NCBI GenBank assembly: GCA_016840025.1
Contig: JAEOTF010000475.1
Location: forward strand, 1 to 6,268
Direction: 5' to 3'
DNA: 6,268 nt
From: Candidatus Hodarchaeota archaeon
Lineage (GTDB): Archaea; Asgardarchaeota; Heimdallarchaeia; Hodarchaeales; YT1-039
This document shows positions 1-5,391 of the stretch, piece by piece. Below the pieces are notes generated by a model. That model was not told the origin of the DNA, did no database searches, and saw only the letters and a list, made by a program, of their open reading frames with translations. The translations under genes and the position numbers were made by a program. Numbering within the stretch: position 1 is the stretch's first letter; the number at the start of each line of letters is the position of its first letter.

Positions 1-457
1 CAGTCATGACTGCAGGAATATGTGTTGCTGCGGTTGCTATTATAATTTCATTATCTCCTGTAAGTTGTCTTAATGCTCTCTCCGCTTCCTCGTCTGTAAC
101 AAATTCTAGCCCAACAAATTCTATTCCAAGATTTTCTTTAGCTTTTTCAAGTGTTTGAAGAGCTGCCAAATCCCACGCATTTAACGATGGGGAAATGGTA
201 TAGATACATGCTATATTTGGTGGAGTTCGTTGGACTGTCGTTGTTTCAGTCTGAGTAATAGTTGAAGTTTGAGTTATTGATTGGGTTACTGTCGTTGTTC
301 CACCAGTGACTGTCGTTGTCTTTGTTTGGGTTACAGTTGTTGCTCCTGAAGGTATGGTTGTAATATAGTAAGCTGAACCAGCGATGACCAGTACGATGAT
401 GATTATAGCTACGATTGAGACTGATTGAACTTGTGAAATACCTCTTTTAGAATACAT
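1..457 (-). CDS. BMP/PnrA-family ABC transporter substrate-binding protein, N-terminal part (runs off left edge)
   Basis: The reading frame opens at the ATG at 455-457 and stays open to base 1, so about 152 codons of the N-terminus are present and the C-terminus is outside the window. The protein begins MYSKRGISQVQS, followed by a hydrophobic stretch (about residues 13-31). RGIS before that stretch fits the archaeal class III, pilin-like signal motif. Next comes a low-complexity Thr/Gln/Val linker (about residues 39-76), typical of archaeal surface-anchored binding proteins. The mature domain starts near PPNIACIYTISPS and continues with NAWDLAALQTLEKAKE, DEEAERALRQL and NEIIIATAA, resembling the first lobe of BMP-family proteins. 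These capture nucleosides or related solutes outside the membrane for an ABC importer, whose permease and ATPase genes would be expected further left. The substrate is not readable from this part. The neighbouring molybdenum-hydroxylase stump hints at purines, which is inference. Family call fairly sure, substrate unsure. Confidence 0.7.
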   Translation of the reverse strand, partial: MYSKRGISQVQSVSIVAIIIIVLVIAGSAYYITTIPSGATTVTQTKTTTVTGGTTTVTQSITQTSTITQTETTTVQRTPPNIACIYTISPSLNAWDLAALQTLEKAKENLGIEFVGLEFVTDEEAERALRQLTGDNEIIIATAATHIPAVMT

Positions 458-480
458 CAGATGTTTAAATCATAATCACA

Positions 481-488
481 TTTATAAG
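481..488 (-). promoter_or_regulatory. TATA box of the BMP-family gene
   Basis: On the minus strand this reads CTTATAAA, centred about 27 bases before the ATG at 457. That is the normal archaeal distance from TATA box to transcription start, so the transcript would begin at or within a few bases of the start codon (leaderless). No Shine-Dalgarno sequence lies before the ATG, which agrees with this. Confidence 0.6.
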
Positions 489-574
489 TATTCTGAAAAG
501 ATCATTTTTTTTAATTTTCACGTTAATTTAGATCAAGTTTAGAAATACTTTCTCTGATGTTATAAGTAGATCTG

Positions 575-778
575 TTACATGTAATCTGTTGTATGAAAAA
601 TTGCATTTGCCACAGGTAGTAATACTGCATCCATGGGAACTTCACCCAATCCTTTCGCACCAAATGGATCTTCTTTTGATCTGCATTCTACAAATTTTAT
701 TTCGATATTATGTGTGCAATCAAGTGATGTGGGTATGTAATAATTCGATAGGTTTGGGTTTGGGCTAACTATTATATT
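575..778 (-). pseudogene. C-terminal stump of a molybdopterin-binding xanthine dehydrogenase/aldehyde oxidase family large subunit
   Basis: Reading the minus strand from 778 to the TAA at 575-577 gives about 67 codons with no start codon at the beginning. The frame is closed by a TGA at 779-781. The peptide contains, in order, SPNPNLSNYYIPTSLD, then FGAKGLGEVPMDAV, then PVANAIFHTTDYM and the stop. This is the usual C-terminal end of molybdenum hydroxylase large subunits (YxIPT..D, then GxFGAKGxGE, then ANAI), which are normally about 750 residues long. Only the last tenth remains, so the gene is a remnant. The E of the GAKGxGE motif, the conserved base near the molybdenum cofactor, is still present, suggesting the loss is not very old or that the tail drifts slowly. 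The intact enzyme would hydroxylate purines, aldehydes or aromatic acyl-CoAs; which one cannot be told. It points toward the BMP gene and may once have been its neighbour in a purine-related cluster. Confidence 0.75.
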
Positions 779-1116
779 TCATTTTCTTCAACAAGGTATT
801 TATTTTCTTGAGCCCACATCTTCACCCAATCCAGAGTAATCCAAGAATCTTCAACTGATTTTTCATACTCTTGTCCCTTTTTTTCTATCAAAGAAGTTAA
901 TTTTTCTACATCTCGTATATCCTCTTCTTTAAAATACTTGTTAAATTCGGGTAAGAAAACATTATAGGATACTTTATGAGCATTATTGTCTATAGAAAAT
1001 TTAATAGCTACTGATCCATCCTGGGTCTCTAACCAAAATTCAGAATCGGTAATATTTCGACTACTTAATTTTGTTCCTTTATCATAAAGATAACTCAACA
1101 GAGATGAGGCACTCAT
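772..1116 (-). CDS. hypothetical protein, orphan, about 114 aa
   Basis: I do not recognise this protein. It begins MSASSLLSYLYDKGTK and is soluble, rich in Lys, Glu and Asp, with no membrane segment, signal peptide or Cys/His metal motif. The middle (EFWLETQDGSVAIKFSIDNN...VSYNVFLPEF) looks like successive beta strands. The rest (KEEDIRDVEKLTSLIEKKGQEYEKSVEDSWITLDWVKMWAQE) looks helical. The ATG at 1114-1116 is chosen as start; an in-frame GTG at 1123-1125 would add three residues and is close to where the TATA box places transcription start, so it is a real alternative. The stop is at 772-774, and the gene end overlaps the start of the hydroxylase stump by a few bases. DNA here is more AT-rich than in the exporter genes. 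It lies between two broken genes, suggesting it arrived with the event that broke them. That it is a gene is likely; its function is unknown. Confidence 0.6.
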   Translation of the reverse strand: MSASSLLSYLYDKGTKLSSRNITDSEFWLETQDGSVAIKFSIDNNAHKVSYNVFLPEFNKYFKEEDIRDVEKLTSLIEKKGQEYEKSVEDSWITLDWVKMWAQENKYLVEENEI

Positions 1117-1146
1117 AATGGGCACTTTTTTTAATGATAGGTATTT

Positions 1147-1154
1147 TATTTAAA
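1147..1154 (-). promoter_or_regulatory. TATA box of the orphan gene
   Basis: The minus strand reads TTTAAATA, centred about 26 bases before the GTG at 1125 and 35 before the ATG at 1116. This supports independent transcription of the orphan gene with no leader or a very short one. The surrounding DNA is AT-rich, so chance matches are possible. Confidence 0.45.
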
Positions 1155-1192
1155 CATTAATTATAGTCTACTTTGATTTTTATAATATTTAG

Positions 1193-1204
1193 ATTGTAAA
1201 CAAT
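1193..1204. repeat. short dyad ATTGT-aa-ACAAT
   Basis: A 5-bp inverted repeat separated by two bases, about 40 bases upstream of the TATA box of the orphan gene and 19 bases from the break point of the NmrA-like stump. It could be an operator half-site pair or a chance palindrome in AT-rich DNA. Confidence 0.25.
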
Positions 1205-1222
1205 GAATAAAAAATCATGGTC

Positions 1223-1354
1223 TTAGTTCTTATCCGTGATGTTGAGTTTTGATGGGTTTCGGACGAACATGGCAGCCTCCTTTCCTTCTGCAAGCGCTTG
1301 TTCAACAAGTAGTTGGCCAGTTCCACCCGTTGCTCCAAAAATAGTAATCCTCAT
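1223..1354 (-). pseudogene. N-terminal stump of an NmrA-like NAD(P)-binding (atypical SDR) protein
   Basis: From the ATG at 1352-1354 the minus strand encodes 43 residues and stops at a TAA (1223-1225). The peptide MRITIFGATGGTGQLLVEQAL, then AMFVRNPSKLNIT, is the first beta-alpha-beta unit of the Rossmann fold. It carries the glycine-rich GATGGTG dinucleotide-binding motif and the VRNPSKL segment of NmrA/NAD(P)H-binding proteins. Intact members are about 200-300 residues and continue with a QGDV-like strand just after this point. No such strand is found in any frame downstream, so this is loss by deletion or rearrangement and not a single frameshift. It begins 34 bases after the padR stop on the same strand and was probably co-transcribed with it. 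A 43-residue product could not form a working fold. Confidence 0.75.
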
Positions 1355-1388
1355 TTAGCCGACACTGTTATGCTGCCTACTCCAACCA

Positions 1389-1940
1389 CTATAATGAACT
1401 CTCTTTCATTATTTCTTTCCTAGCTAATTCTTTATTTGTCGACTGCAACTCCTTCTGCAACATCCGGATTGTGCGTTTGAGATGGATGCGTTTTCGTTCC
1501 AGGTTTTTACACTCATCTTCCGATTCTTGATTCTTATCCTTAAGAAAGGGAGAGAAAGGGTTGGGTATAACGGGCATTGGTAATGCTTCTGTTTCCATGT
1601 TCAAAACGTCTCTCGCAAATTCTTGAAACAAGTTGTTCATGCTATTTGCAATTTCGCTTTGTTTGACAATTGCGCGTTTGAGAATAATCTTGCCTTTTTC
1701 GGTGATTTTGTAGACTTTTATTCTTCTGTTTTTTTGGGTGGACCATTCTCCTTCGATGTATCCTGATGTTTCTGTGTCTCGAAGGATTGGGTATATACCG
1801 CCGGCCGTTGGTTTCCAAAAGCCTCTGGTTTTATCTTTGATTTCTTTCATGATTTCGTAGCCGTGAGACGGCTTCTTGTTGAGGACAATTAATACCGCAA
1901 CGCGTATATAGCCTTTTTGTGCCTCCTTCAGCCAGTGCAT
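1389..1940 (-). CDS. PadR-family transcriptional regulator
   Basis: The protein carries the PadR winged-helix domain near its N-terminus: LNKKPSHGYEIMKEI, then FWKPTAGGIYPILRDTETSGYIEGEW (turn, recognition helix and following strand), and the wing RRIKVYKITEKGK. Its C-terminal part (EDECKNLERKRIHLKRTI... to the end) is a charged helix likely to form the dimer coiled coil. Two starts are possible: ATG 1968-1970 and ATG 1938-1940. I favour the second because GAGGAG lies six bases before it and it begins MHWLKEAQKGYIRVAVL, the usual PadR opening; this gives 183 residues. PadR proteins are mostly repressors, commonly of adjacent multidrug ABC exporters, with the ligand relieving repression (as in LmrR). 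The gene is divergent from the exporter operon and shares its control region, so it most likely controls the exporter and itself. The inducer is unknown. Confidence 0.88.
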   Translation of the reverse strand: MHWLKEAQKGYIRVAVLIVLNKKPSHGYEIMKEIKDKTRGFWKPTAGGIYPILRDTETSGYIEGEWSTQKNRRIKVYKITEKGKIILKRAIVKQSEIANSMNNLFQEFARDVLNMETEALPMPVIPNPFSPFLKDKNQESEDECKNLERKRIHLKRTIRMLQKELQSTNKELARKEIMKESSL

Positions 1941-1962
1941 AGTTGTCTCCTCTTCACCTTCT

Positions 1963-1972
1963 ATATGCATAT
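1963..1972. promoter_or_regulatory. palindrome in the padR leader, possible operator
   Basis: ATATGCATAT is a perfect 10-bp palindrome just downstream of the expected padR transcription start. It includes the upstream alternative ATG of padR. Its position would suit autorepression by the PadR protein, but only one copy is seen and no second site of the same sequence lies near the exporter promoter. Speculative. Confidence 0.25.
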
Positions 1973-2046
1973 GAATTCCTAAGTTACAGTTGTCGATAGA
2001 AATATTTATATTTTAATTAAATATATTGCAACAAATCATATCAGGT
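1971..2046. promoter_or_regulatory. divergent promoter region of padR and the ABC exporter operon
   Basis: The DNA between the two genes is very AT-rich. On the minus strand ATATAAATA (about 2003-2011) is a TATA box that would start padR transcription near 1981. On the plus strand TTTATATTTT (2005-2014), or TTTAATTAAATATAT just after it, would start exporter transcription near 2034-2047. The two boxes overlap, so one bound protein could block both promoters. The 10-bp palindrome TTTAATTAAA (2012-2021) lies in the overlap. Exact start points cannot be read from sequence. Confidence 0.5.
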
Positions 2047-3087
2047 GTGAGTGATTTCCAGTTAGAAAATGAGTCAGTAATCGCGGTGAAGAATCTCACG
2101 AAAACATTTAAGGATTTCGTAGCGGTTGACAGCATCTCATTCGATGTTAAGAAGGGCGAGATCTTCGGCCTGCTCGGTCCCAACGGAGCTGGCAAAAGCA
2201 CAACCTTGCGATTGCTGTCCACATTGGCCAGACCAACGAAGGGGACTGCAACAGTTGGTGGTTACGACATAGTAAAGAATGATAACGATGTGCGGAAACT
2301 GATAGGCATAGTTTCCGAAAAGATGATAATGTACAATCGTTTGACAGCAAGAGAGAACCTAATTTTTTTTGGAAATCTTTTCAACATTCCCAAAGATATC
2401 TTAACGAAAAGAATTGACGAACTGCTGGAGCTAGTTCAACTTACCAAATGGAAGAATGCTCAAGTGGGTACGTTTTCAACAGGCATGCGGCAGAGGATGA
2501 ACGTGATACGTGCGTTACTTAACATGCCACAAGTGCTGTTCTTAGATGAACCGACGCTTGGTCTTGATCCCCAATCATCGGTGGAGATTAAGGATTTCAT
2601 AAAGAACCTCAATAGAAAAAATAACACCACCATTATCATAACGACCCACATGATGGTTGATGCCGATTTGTTATGTGACCGCATTGGTATTATTGACCAT
2701 GGTAAAATCGTTGCACTTGATACATCAACGAACTTGAAAAAACTAATTTCAGGAGCTGACACAACGATAATGAAACTTGAGATTAGAAATCTATCATCTG
2801 ATATTATCGAGGCAGTCCGGGCGTGTGAGTGCGTGGACGCTGCCACTCAAGAAAATTCCATCAGTTTGAGAATCATTGTCCATGGTGACGAGGCGTTCGA
2901 CTCTGTAATTGACGCTGTGAGGGGGAAAAACGGATTGATAAATTCTGTGGAAAACCTTCAACCAACGCTTGAAGACGTGTTCTTGCACATAACTGGTCAC
3001 CAGGTTAGAGACAGTGCGGACCAGAAGATTCCAATGGAGATGGGCCGTCACGATTTTGGGGCGCCCAGGAAAGGGAGGATAAGGTGA
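2047..3087 (+). CDS. ABC exporter ATP-binding protein, DrrA-like (multidrug/ABC-2 type)
   Basis: This cytoplasmic ATPase powers export with the permease encoded next to it. Counting from an upstream TTG at 2026, the visible motifs are Walker A GPNGAGKST (51-59), signature FSTGM (150-154, replacing LSGGQ), Walker B VLFLDEP (170-176) with catalytic Glu175, D-loop LGLDP and H-loop His208. The Q-loop position holds Glu98 (IGIVSEK) instead of Gln. After residue ~245 comes the extra C-terminal domain of DrrA-type ATPases, with LQPTLEDVFLHITG, and a basic tail. I chose GTG 2047 as start because the likely transcription start lies close to it and the TTG at 2026 probably lies upstream of the transcript; the conserved fold begins about ten residues later. 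The stop is six bases before the permease ATG. DrrA-like exporters carry drugs, lipids or antibiotics; the substrate here is not known. Confidence 0.9.
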   Translation: MSDFQLENESVIAVKNLTKTFKDFVAVDSISFDVKKGEIFGLLGPNGAGKSTTLRLLSTLARPTKGTATVGGYDIVKNDNDVRKLIGIVSEKMIMYNRLTARENLIFFGNLFNIPKDILTKRIDELLELVQLTKWKNAQVGTFSTGMRQRMNVIRALLNMPQVLFLDEPTLGLDPQSSVEIKDFIKNLNRKNNTTIIITTHMMVDADLLCDRIGIIDHGKIVALDTSTNLKKLISGADTTIMKLEIRNLSSDIIEAVRACECVDAATQENSISLRIIVHGDEAFDSVIDAVRGKNGLINSVENLQPTLEDVFLHITGHQVRDSADQKIPMEMGRHDFGAPRKGRIR

Positions 3088-3093
3088 GGAAGC

Positions 3094-4296
3094 ATGGGCG
3101 CAAGAACTTTACTTTCACATAGTTTCAGAATTGCAAGGAAAGATCTAACGGAGCTGTTCAGGAACCGATTAGGATTAGTCCTACTTGCGGTAATGCCATT
3201 GTTCATGATGGTCATGATTGGTTTCATTTATCCATCAAACGGGGGCAACTCTGCAAGCGACTTGCCTGTCGCGCTGGTGAATGAAGATGCTGGTCATGGC
3301 AATTCCAAGATAGCAAGCCAGACTTTTATCATGGGTTTGCAGCAAATCAACAGCGGGACAGGTATGATGGCTCTTTCTAATGCGTCAAGTATAAGCGATA
3401 TCAAAAGCATGATTCAGAAAGGCGATATTGAAGGCGGCATAATTATCCCAAGTAATTTCACTGCGAGTATTTTGAGCGGCGAACAGGGGACTCTGATTAT
3501 CATAACCGACCAGTCTAATCCCCAATTATCGGCAATCATTTCAACCGCTTTGTCAGCAGTGTTTGAACAAATGGGTACGATGTTAGCGCAACATAATGTT
3601 CAGGGGTTAAGTTCTGAAGTTAACGCGAGCAATTCTCTAGCAATCGTGAAGCCCTATAAGGTTCAGACAATGGGAGTTGTTTCAGGAACCCCCAGCTATT
3701 TCGACTTTATCGCACCGGGAATTATGGCTATGACTGTGATGATGGCTGTCATGACAGGGCTCCCGGTAGCTATCTCCCAAGAGAAAGAAGTTGGCACTTT
3801 GGACGGAATGATGGGTGCACCAATCAATAGGTTGTCTATAATACTTGGGAAAACCCTAGGGCAGACTGCAAGAGGCTTGATCCAAGGAGTCGTCGTACTA
3901 ATATTGGCGGTAGGTCTATTTAATGTCGCAATTCAAGGAAGCATCCTTCTCGTATTCGCCTTACTCTTGTTAGGCGTATTCAGCTTTGTCGGTCTAGGCA
4001 TTGTGATAACCTCCTTCGCAAAAGATCAAGAGACGGCACAAATGATGATGATGACGCTGATGTTCCCAATGATGTTTCTCAGCGGCGTATTCTTCCCGAT
4101 ACAGCAGATGCCGTGGATCATGCAACAGGTGTCAATGGCACTTCCACTTACCTATGTATCAACAGCCCTCAGGAAAGTCATGGTGCTAGGCGCAGGAATA
4201 CCAGACATAACCACTGAAATTATAATAATGATACTGTTCGGGGCGATCATGACAGCAATAGCCGTGCCCGTGTTCAGAAGAATGATGACAAGGTAA
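3094..4296 (+). CDS. ABC-2 type permease of the exporter
   Basis: A 400-residue integral membrane protein with the layout of ABC-2 (DrrB/YhhJ-like) permeases. A cytoplasmic N-terminus is followed by one membrane helix (about 27-46). A long extracytoplasmic domain follows (about 47-205: VALVNEDAG, GGIIIPSNF, ITDQSNPQLSAIIS). Five C-terminal helices come last (about 207-228, 260-279, 283-308, 315-336, 373-394). QEKEVGTLDGMMGAPINRLSIILGK between the second and third helices is the coupling segment that contacts the ATPase. LSGVFFPIQQMP followed by LPLTYVSTALR is the family's C-terminal signature. The start ATG is six bases after the ATPase stop, with GTGAGG just upstream as a ribosome binding site overlapping that stop, so the two are translationally linked. 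It is one half of the pore, presumably acting as a homodimer. The substrate cannot be predicted. Confidence 0.92.
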   Translation: MGARTLLSHSFRIARKDLTELFRNRLGLVLLAVMPLFMMVMIGFIYPSNGGNSASDLPVALVNEDAGHGNSKIASQTFIMGLQQINSGTGMMALSNASSISDIKSMIQKGDIEGGIIIPSNFTASILSGEQGTLIIITDQSNPQLSAIISTALSAVFEQMGTMLAQHNVQGLSSEVNASNSLAIVKPYKVQTMGVVSGTPSYFDFIAPGIMAMTVMMAVMTGLPVAISQEKEVGTLDGMMGAPINRLSIILGKTLGQTARGLIQGVVVLILAVGLFNVAIQGSILLVFALLLLGVFSFVGLGIVITSFAKDQETAQMMMMTLMFPMMFLSGVFFPIQQMPWIMQQVSMALPLTYVSTALRKVMVLGAGIPDITTEIIIMILFGAIMTAIAVPVFRRMMTR

Positions 4297-4589
4297 GGAA
4301 GAGAAGAAATCTGAAAAAAGGTATAGAAACTCTTCATAATGTAATAATTAGATTAAACATCTACTCAACGGACATAAACCTAATTGGAGATGTAACCGTC
4401 CAAGACTATCGTTAAGAAACTACCCCCGTTTTTCATAGGTAAAGGTTCTACTGTCCCTTTTCTACCTTATATCAACATGTGTGTTTTGAAGCATTGGAAT
4501 TGAGCCTACCAAAGCGACCTAGAAATTATAAAATGCAGGGAGCAAATACCAACAAAGTGGGATAAAAGTATGAATGTCTACTTCTTTAA
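4297..4589. other. gene-free stretch after the exporter operon
   Basis: No frame on either strand gives a convincing protein or recognisable family fragment. A weak inverted repeat (GAAGAG 4298-4303 with CTCTTC 4330-4335, loop 26 bases) follows the permease stop, and short T-runs occur at 4429-4433 and 4458-4461. Either T-run could end the exporter transcript in an archaeon, where termination depends on T-rich tracts, but neither is strong. Confidence 0.4.
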
Positions 4590-4613
4590 GGTCTAACCCC
4601 GGCGGGTCCGCCA
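4590..4613 (+). other. 3' fragment of a tRNA gene (tRNA-Arg-like), probable att-site remnant
   Basis: GTCTAAC (4591-4597) fits the T-loop at five of seven positions. CCCGG (4598-4602) is the 3' strand of a T-stem, CGGGTCC (4603-4609) the 3' strand of an acceptor stem, G4610 the discriminator and CCA (4611-4613) the encoded tail. The 5' partners are missing: the five bases before the T-loop do not pair with CCCGG, and no GGACCCG is found upstream. The piece is GC-rich inside AT-rich DNA. A GGACCCG/CGGGTCC acceptor with G discriminator is what I recall for archaeal tRNA-Arg, but the isoacceptor is a guess. Duplicated tRNA 3' ends are left by integration of viruses, plasmids or islands into tRNA genes. 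Without a search, a chance match cannot be fully excluded. Confidence 0.6.
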
Positions 4614-4653
4614 AAATTTACAGTTCATCCAGTTAGTCACTTAACTTCTATAA

Positions 4654-4682
4654 ATTTATTTTCAATGAGAGTGAAAATAAAT
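4654..4682. repeat. perfect 11-bp inverted repeat with 7-base loop
   Basis: ATTTATTTTCA (4654-4664) and TGAAAATAAAT (4672-4682) are exact reverse complements separated by ATGAGAG. No T-run follows directly on the plus strand. It could be an operator for a dimeric regulator, a hairpin in a transcript, or an end or recombination site of a mobile element, since it lies 41 bases after the tRNA fragment. Confidence 0.55.
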
Positions 4683-4814
4683 ATATCGTTTATTCATCGT
4701 TCACTTTATTTGATATATACTACTTAGTTGCTATTTTTTATTATTTTGACTGAGATATAGTTTTAACAATAATAATACTATAACACATAATAACATATCA
4801 AGATCAGGGTGAAA

Positions 4815-4826
4815 AATATTTTAAAA
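4815..4826 (+). promoter_or_regulatory. TATA box of the acetyltransferase gene
   Basis: AATATTTTAAAA lies about 30 bases before the ATG at 4854, preceded by the purine-rich GGGTGAA, which could act as a BRE. It would give a transcript starting a few bases before the start codon. No ribosome binding site is visible, as expected for a near-leaderless archaeal mRNA. Confidence 0.5.
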
Positions 4827-4853
4827 ATCGAGTCAAGGTAGTATATTACTAAA

Positions 4854-5315
4854 ATGGGCCTCATAATTAGGAACTTTTTCCTTTCTGATCTAGACAGTGT
4901 ATTAAAAATCGAAAAAGATTCGTTCAAGAGTTCTGCTTTTTCAGAGTTAGTTTTCATACAAAATTATTATGATAGTGCAAAAAAGTTCATTATCTCAGAA
5001 CTTGATGGTGAGGTTGTGGGTTATGCTATAGGTTACGTATCTAAAGAATTAGGTAGAATTATCTCAATAGCTGTTCAGCGTAATCAGAGAAATAAAGGAG
5101 TTGGAAGAAGTTTGATGGAGTATTTAGAAAGAAAATTTATTTCGCAAAAAGTAAAGAGACTTGAATTAGAAGAAAATATAAACAATAATGAGGCAATAGA
5201 TTTTTACAAGTACATTGGTTTTTCAATATCTGGATTAATTAAAAGATATTATGGAGATGGTTCTAATGCTTACATAATGTGTAAGCACCTAGGTAGAACC
5301 GGTAAACGGATTTGA
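4854..5315 (+). CDS. GNAT-family N-acetyltransferase, RimI/Ard1-like
   Basis: A 153-residue single-domain acetyltransferase that moves acetyl from acetyl-CoA to an amino group. Visible parts: an N-terminal strand with FFLSDLDSVLKIEKDSF; VVGYAIGYV (about 54-62); the acetyl-CoA binding motif with RNKGVG (79-84, the Q/RxxGxG/A loop) inside SIAVQRNQRNKGVGRSLMEYL; then LELEENINNNEAIDFYKYIGF and the late segment RYYGDGSNAYIMCKHL. The last two segments resemble RimI and archaeal Ard1, which acetylate protein N-termini such as ribosomal proteins. The match is to the subfamily style, and another protein or small-molecule substrate remains possible. Length is normal. The coding DNA is AT-rich, with AGA/AAA/ATA-type codons, unlike the exporter genes. 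It has its own promoter and lies 76 bases before the phosphatase gene on the same strand. Confidence 0.85.
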   Translation: MGLIIRNFFLSDLDSVLKIEKDSFKSSAFSELVFIQNYYDSAKKFIISELDGEVVGYAIGYVSKELGRIISIAVQRNQRNKGVGRSLMEYLERKFISQKVKRLELEENINNNEAIDFYKYIGFSISGLIKRYYGDGSNAYIMCKHLGRTGKRI

Positions 5316-5347
5316 TAATTTATACGTTAACCTTAAAAGTGTATGAG

Positions 5348-5356
5348 ATTAAAAAT
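5348..5356 (+). promoter_or_regulatory. possible TATA box of the phosphatase gene
   Basis: ATTAAAAAT lies about 40 bases before the ATG at 5392, giving a predicted start near 5378 and a short A-rich leader. Another candidate is CTTAAAAG at 5332-5339. No ribosome binding site precedes the ATG. Read-through from the acetyltransferase gene is also possible. Confidence 0.35.
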
Positions 5357-5391
5357 CAGGTAACTTAGGAATTGCTGAAAAAAAAATCTCA

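Larger units (their letters stand above)
4614..4853. other. AT-rich gene-free stretch before the acetyltransferase gene
   Basis: Very AT-rich DNA without an ORF, starting immediately after the tRNA 3' fragment. It holds the perfect inverted repeat at 4654-4682, a T-run at 4734-4739 and the promoter of the next gene. I see no small gene or structured RNA beyond the inverted repeat. Confidence 0.45.

Noticed and set aside
505..517. T-run as a terminator between the hydroxylase stump and the BMP gene
   Set aside because: The Ts are on the plus strand while all nearby genes are on the minus strand, so it cannot end their transcripts.
2013..3051. Long minus-strand open frames opposite the ABC ATPase gene
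   Set aside because: They mirror a gene with all expected ABC motifs and show no protein family features of their own.
4152..4337. Minus-strand open frame opposite the permease end
   Set aside because: It is hydrophobic only because it is antisense to membrane helix codons; no start signal or family match is visible.
4297..4589. Possible decayed gene or transposase between the permease and the tRNA fragment
   Set aside because: All six frames were read and broken pieces such as MKNGGSFLTIVLDGYISN match no family I recognise.
4530..4613. A complete or split tRNA gene ending at the CCA
   Set aside because: The 5' T-stem strand, anticodon arm, D-arm and 5' acceptor strand are all missing; a split-tRNA 3' half would still need a paired T-arm.
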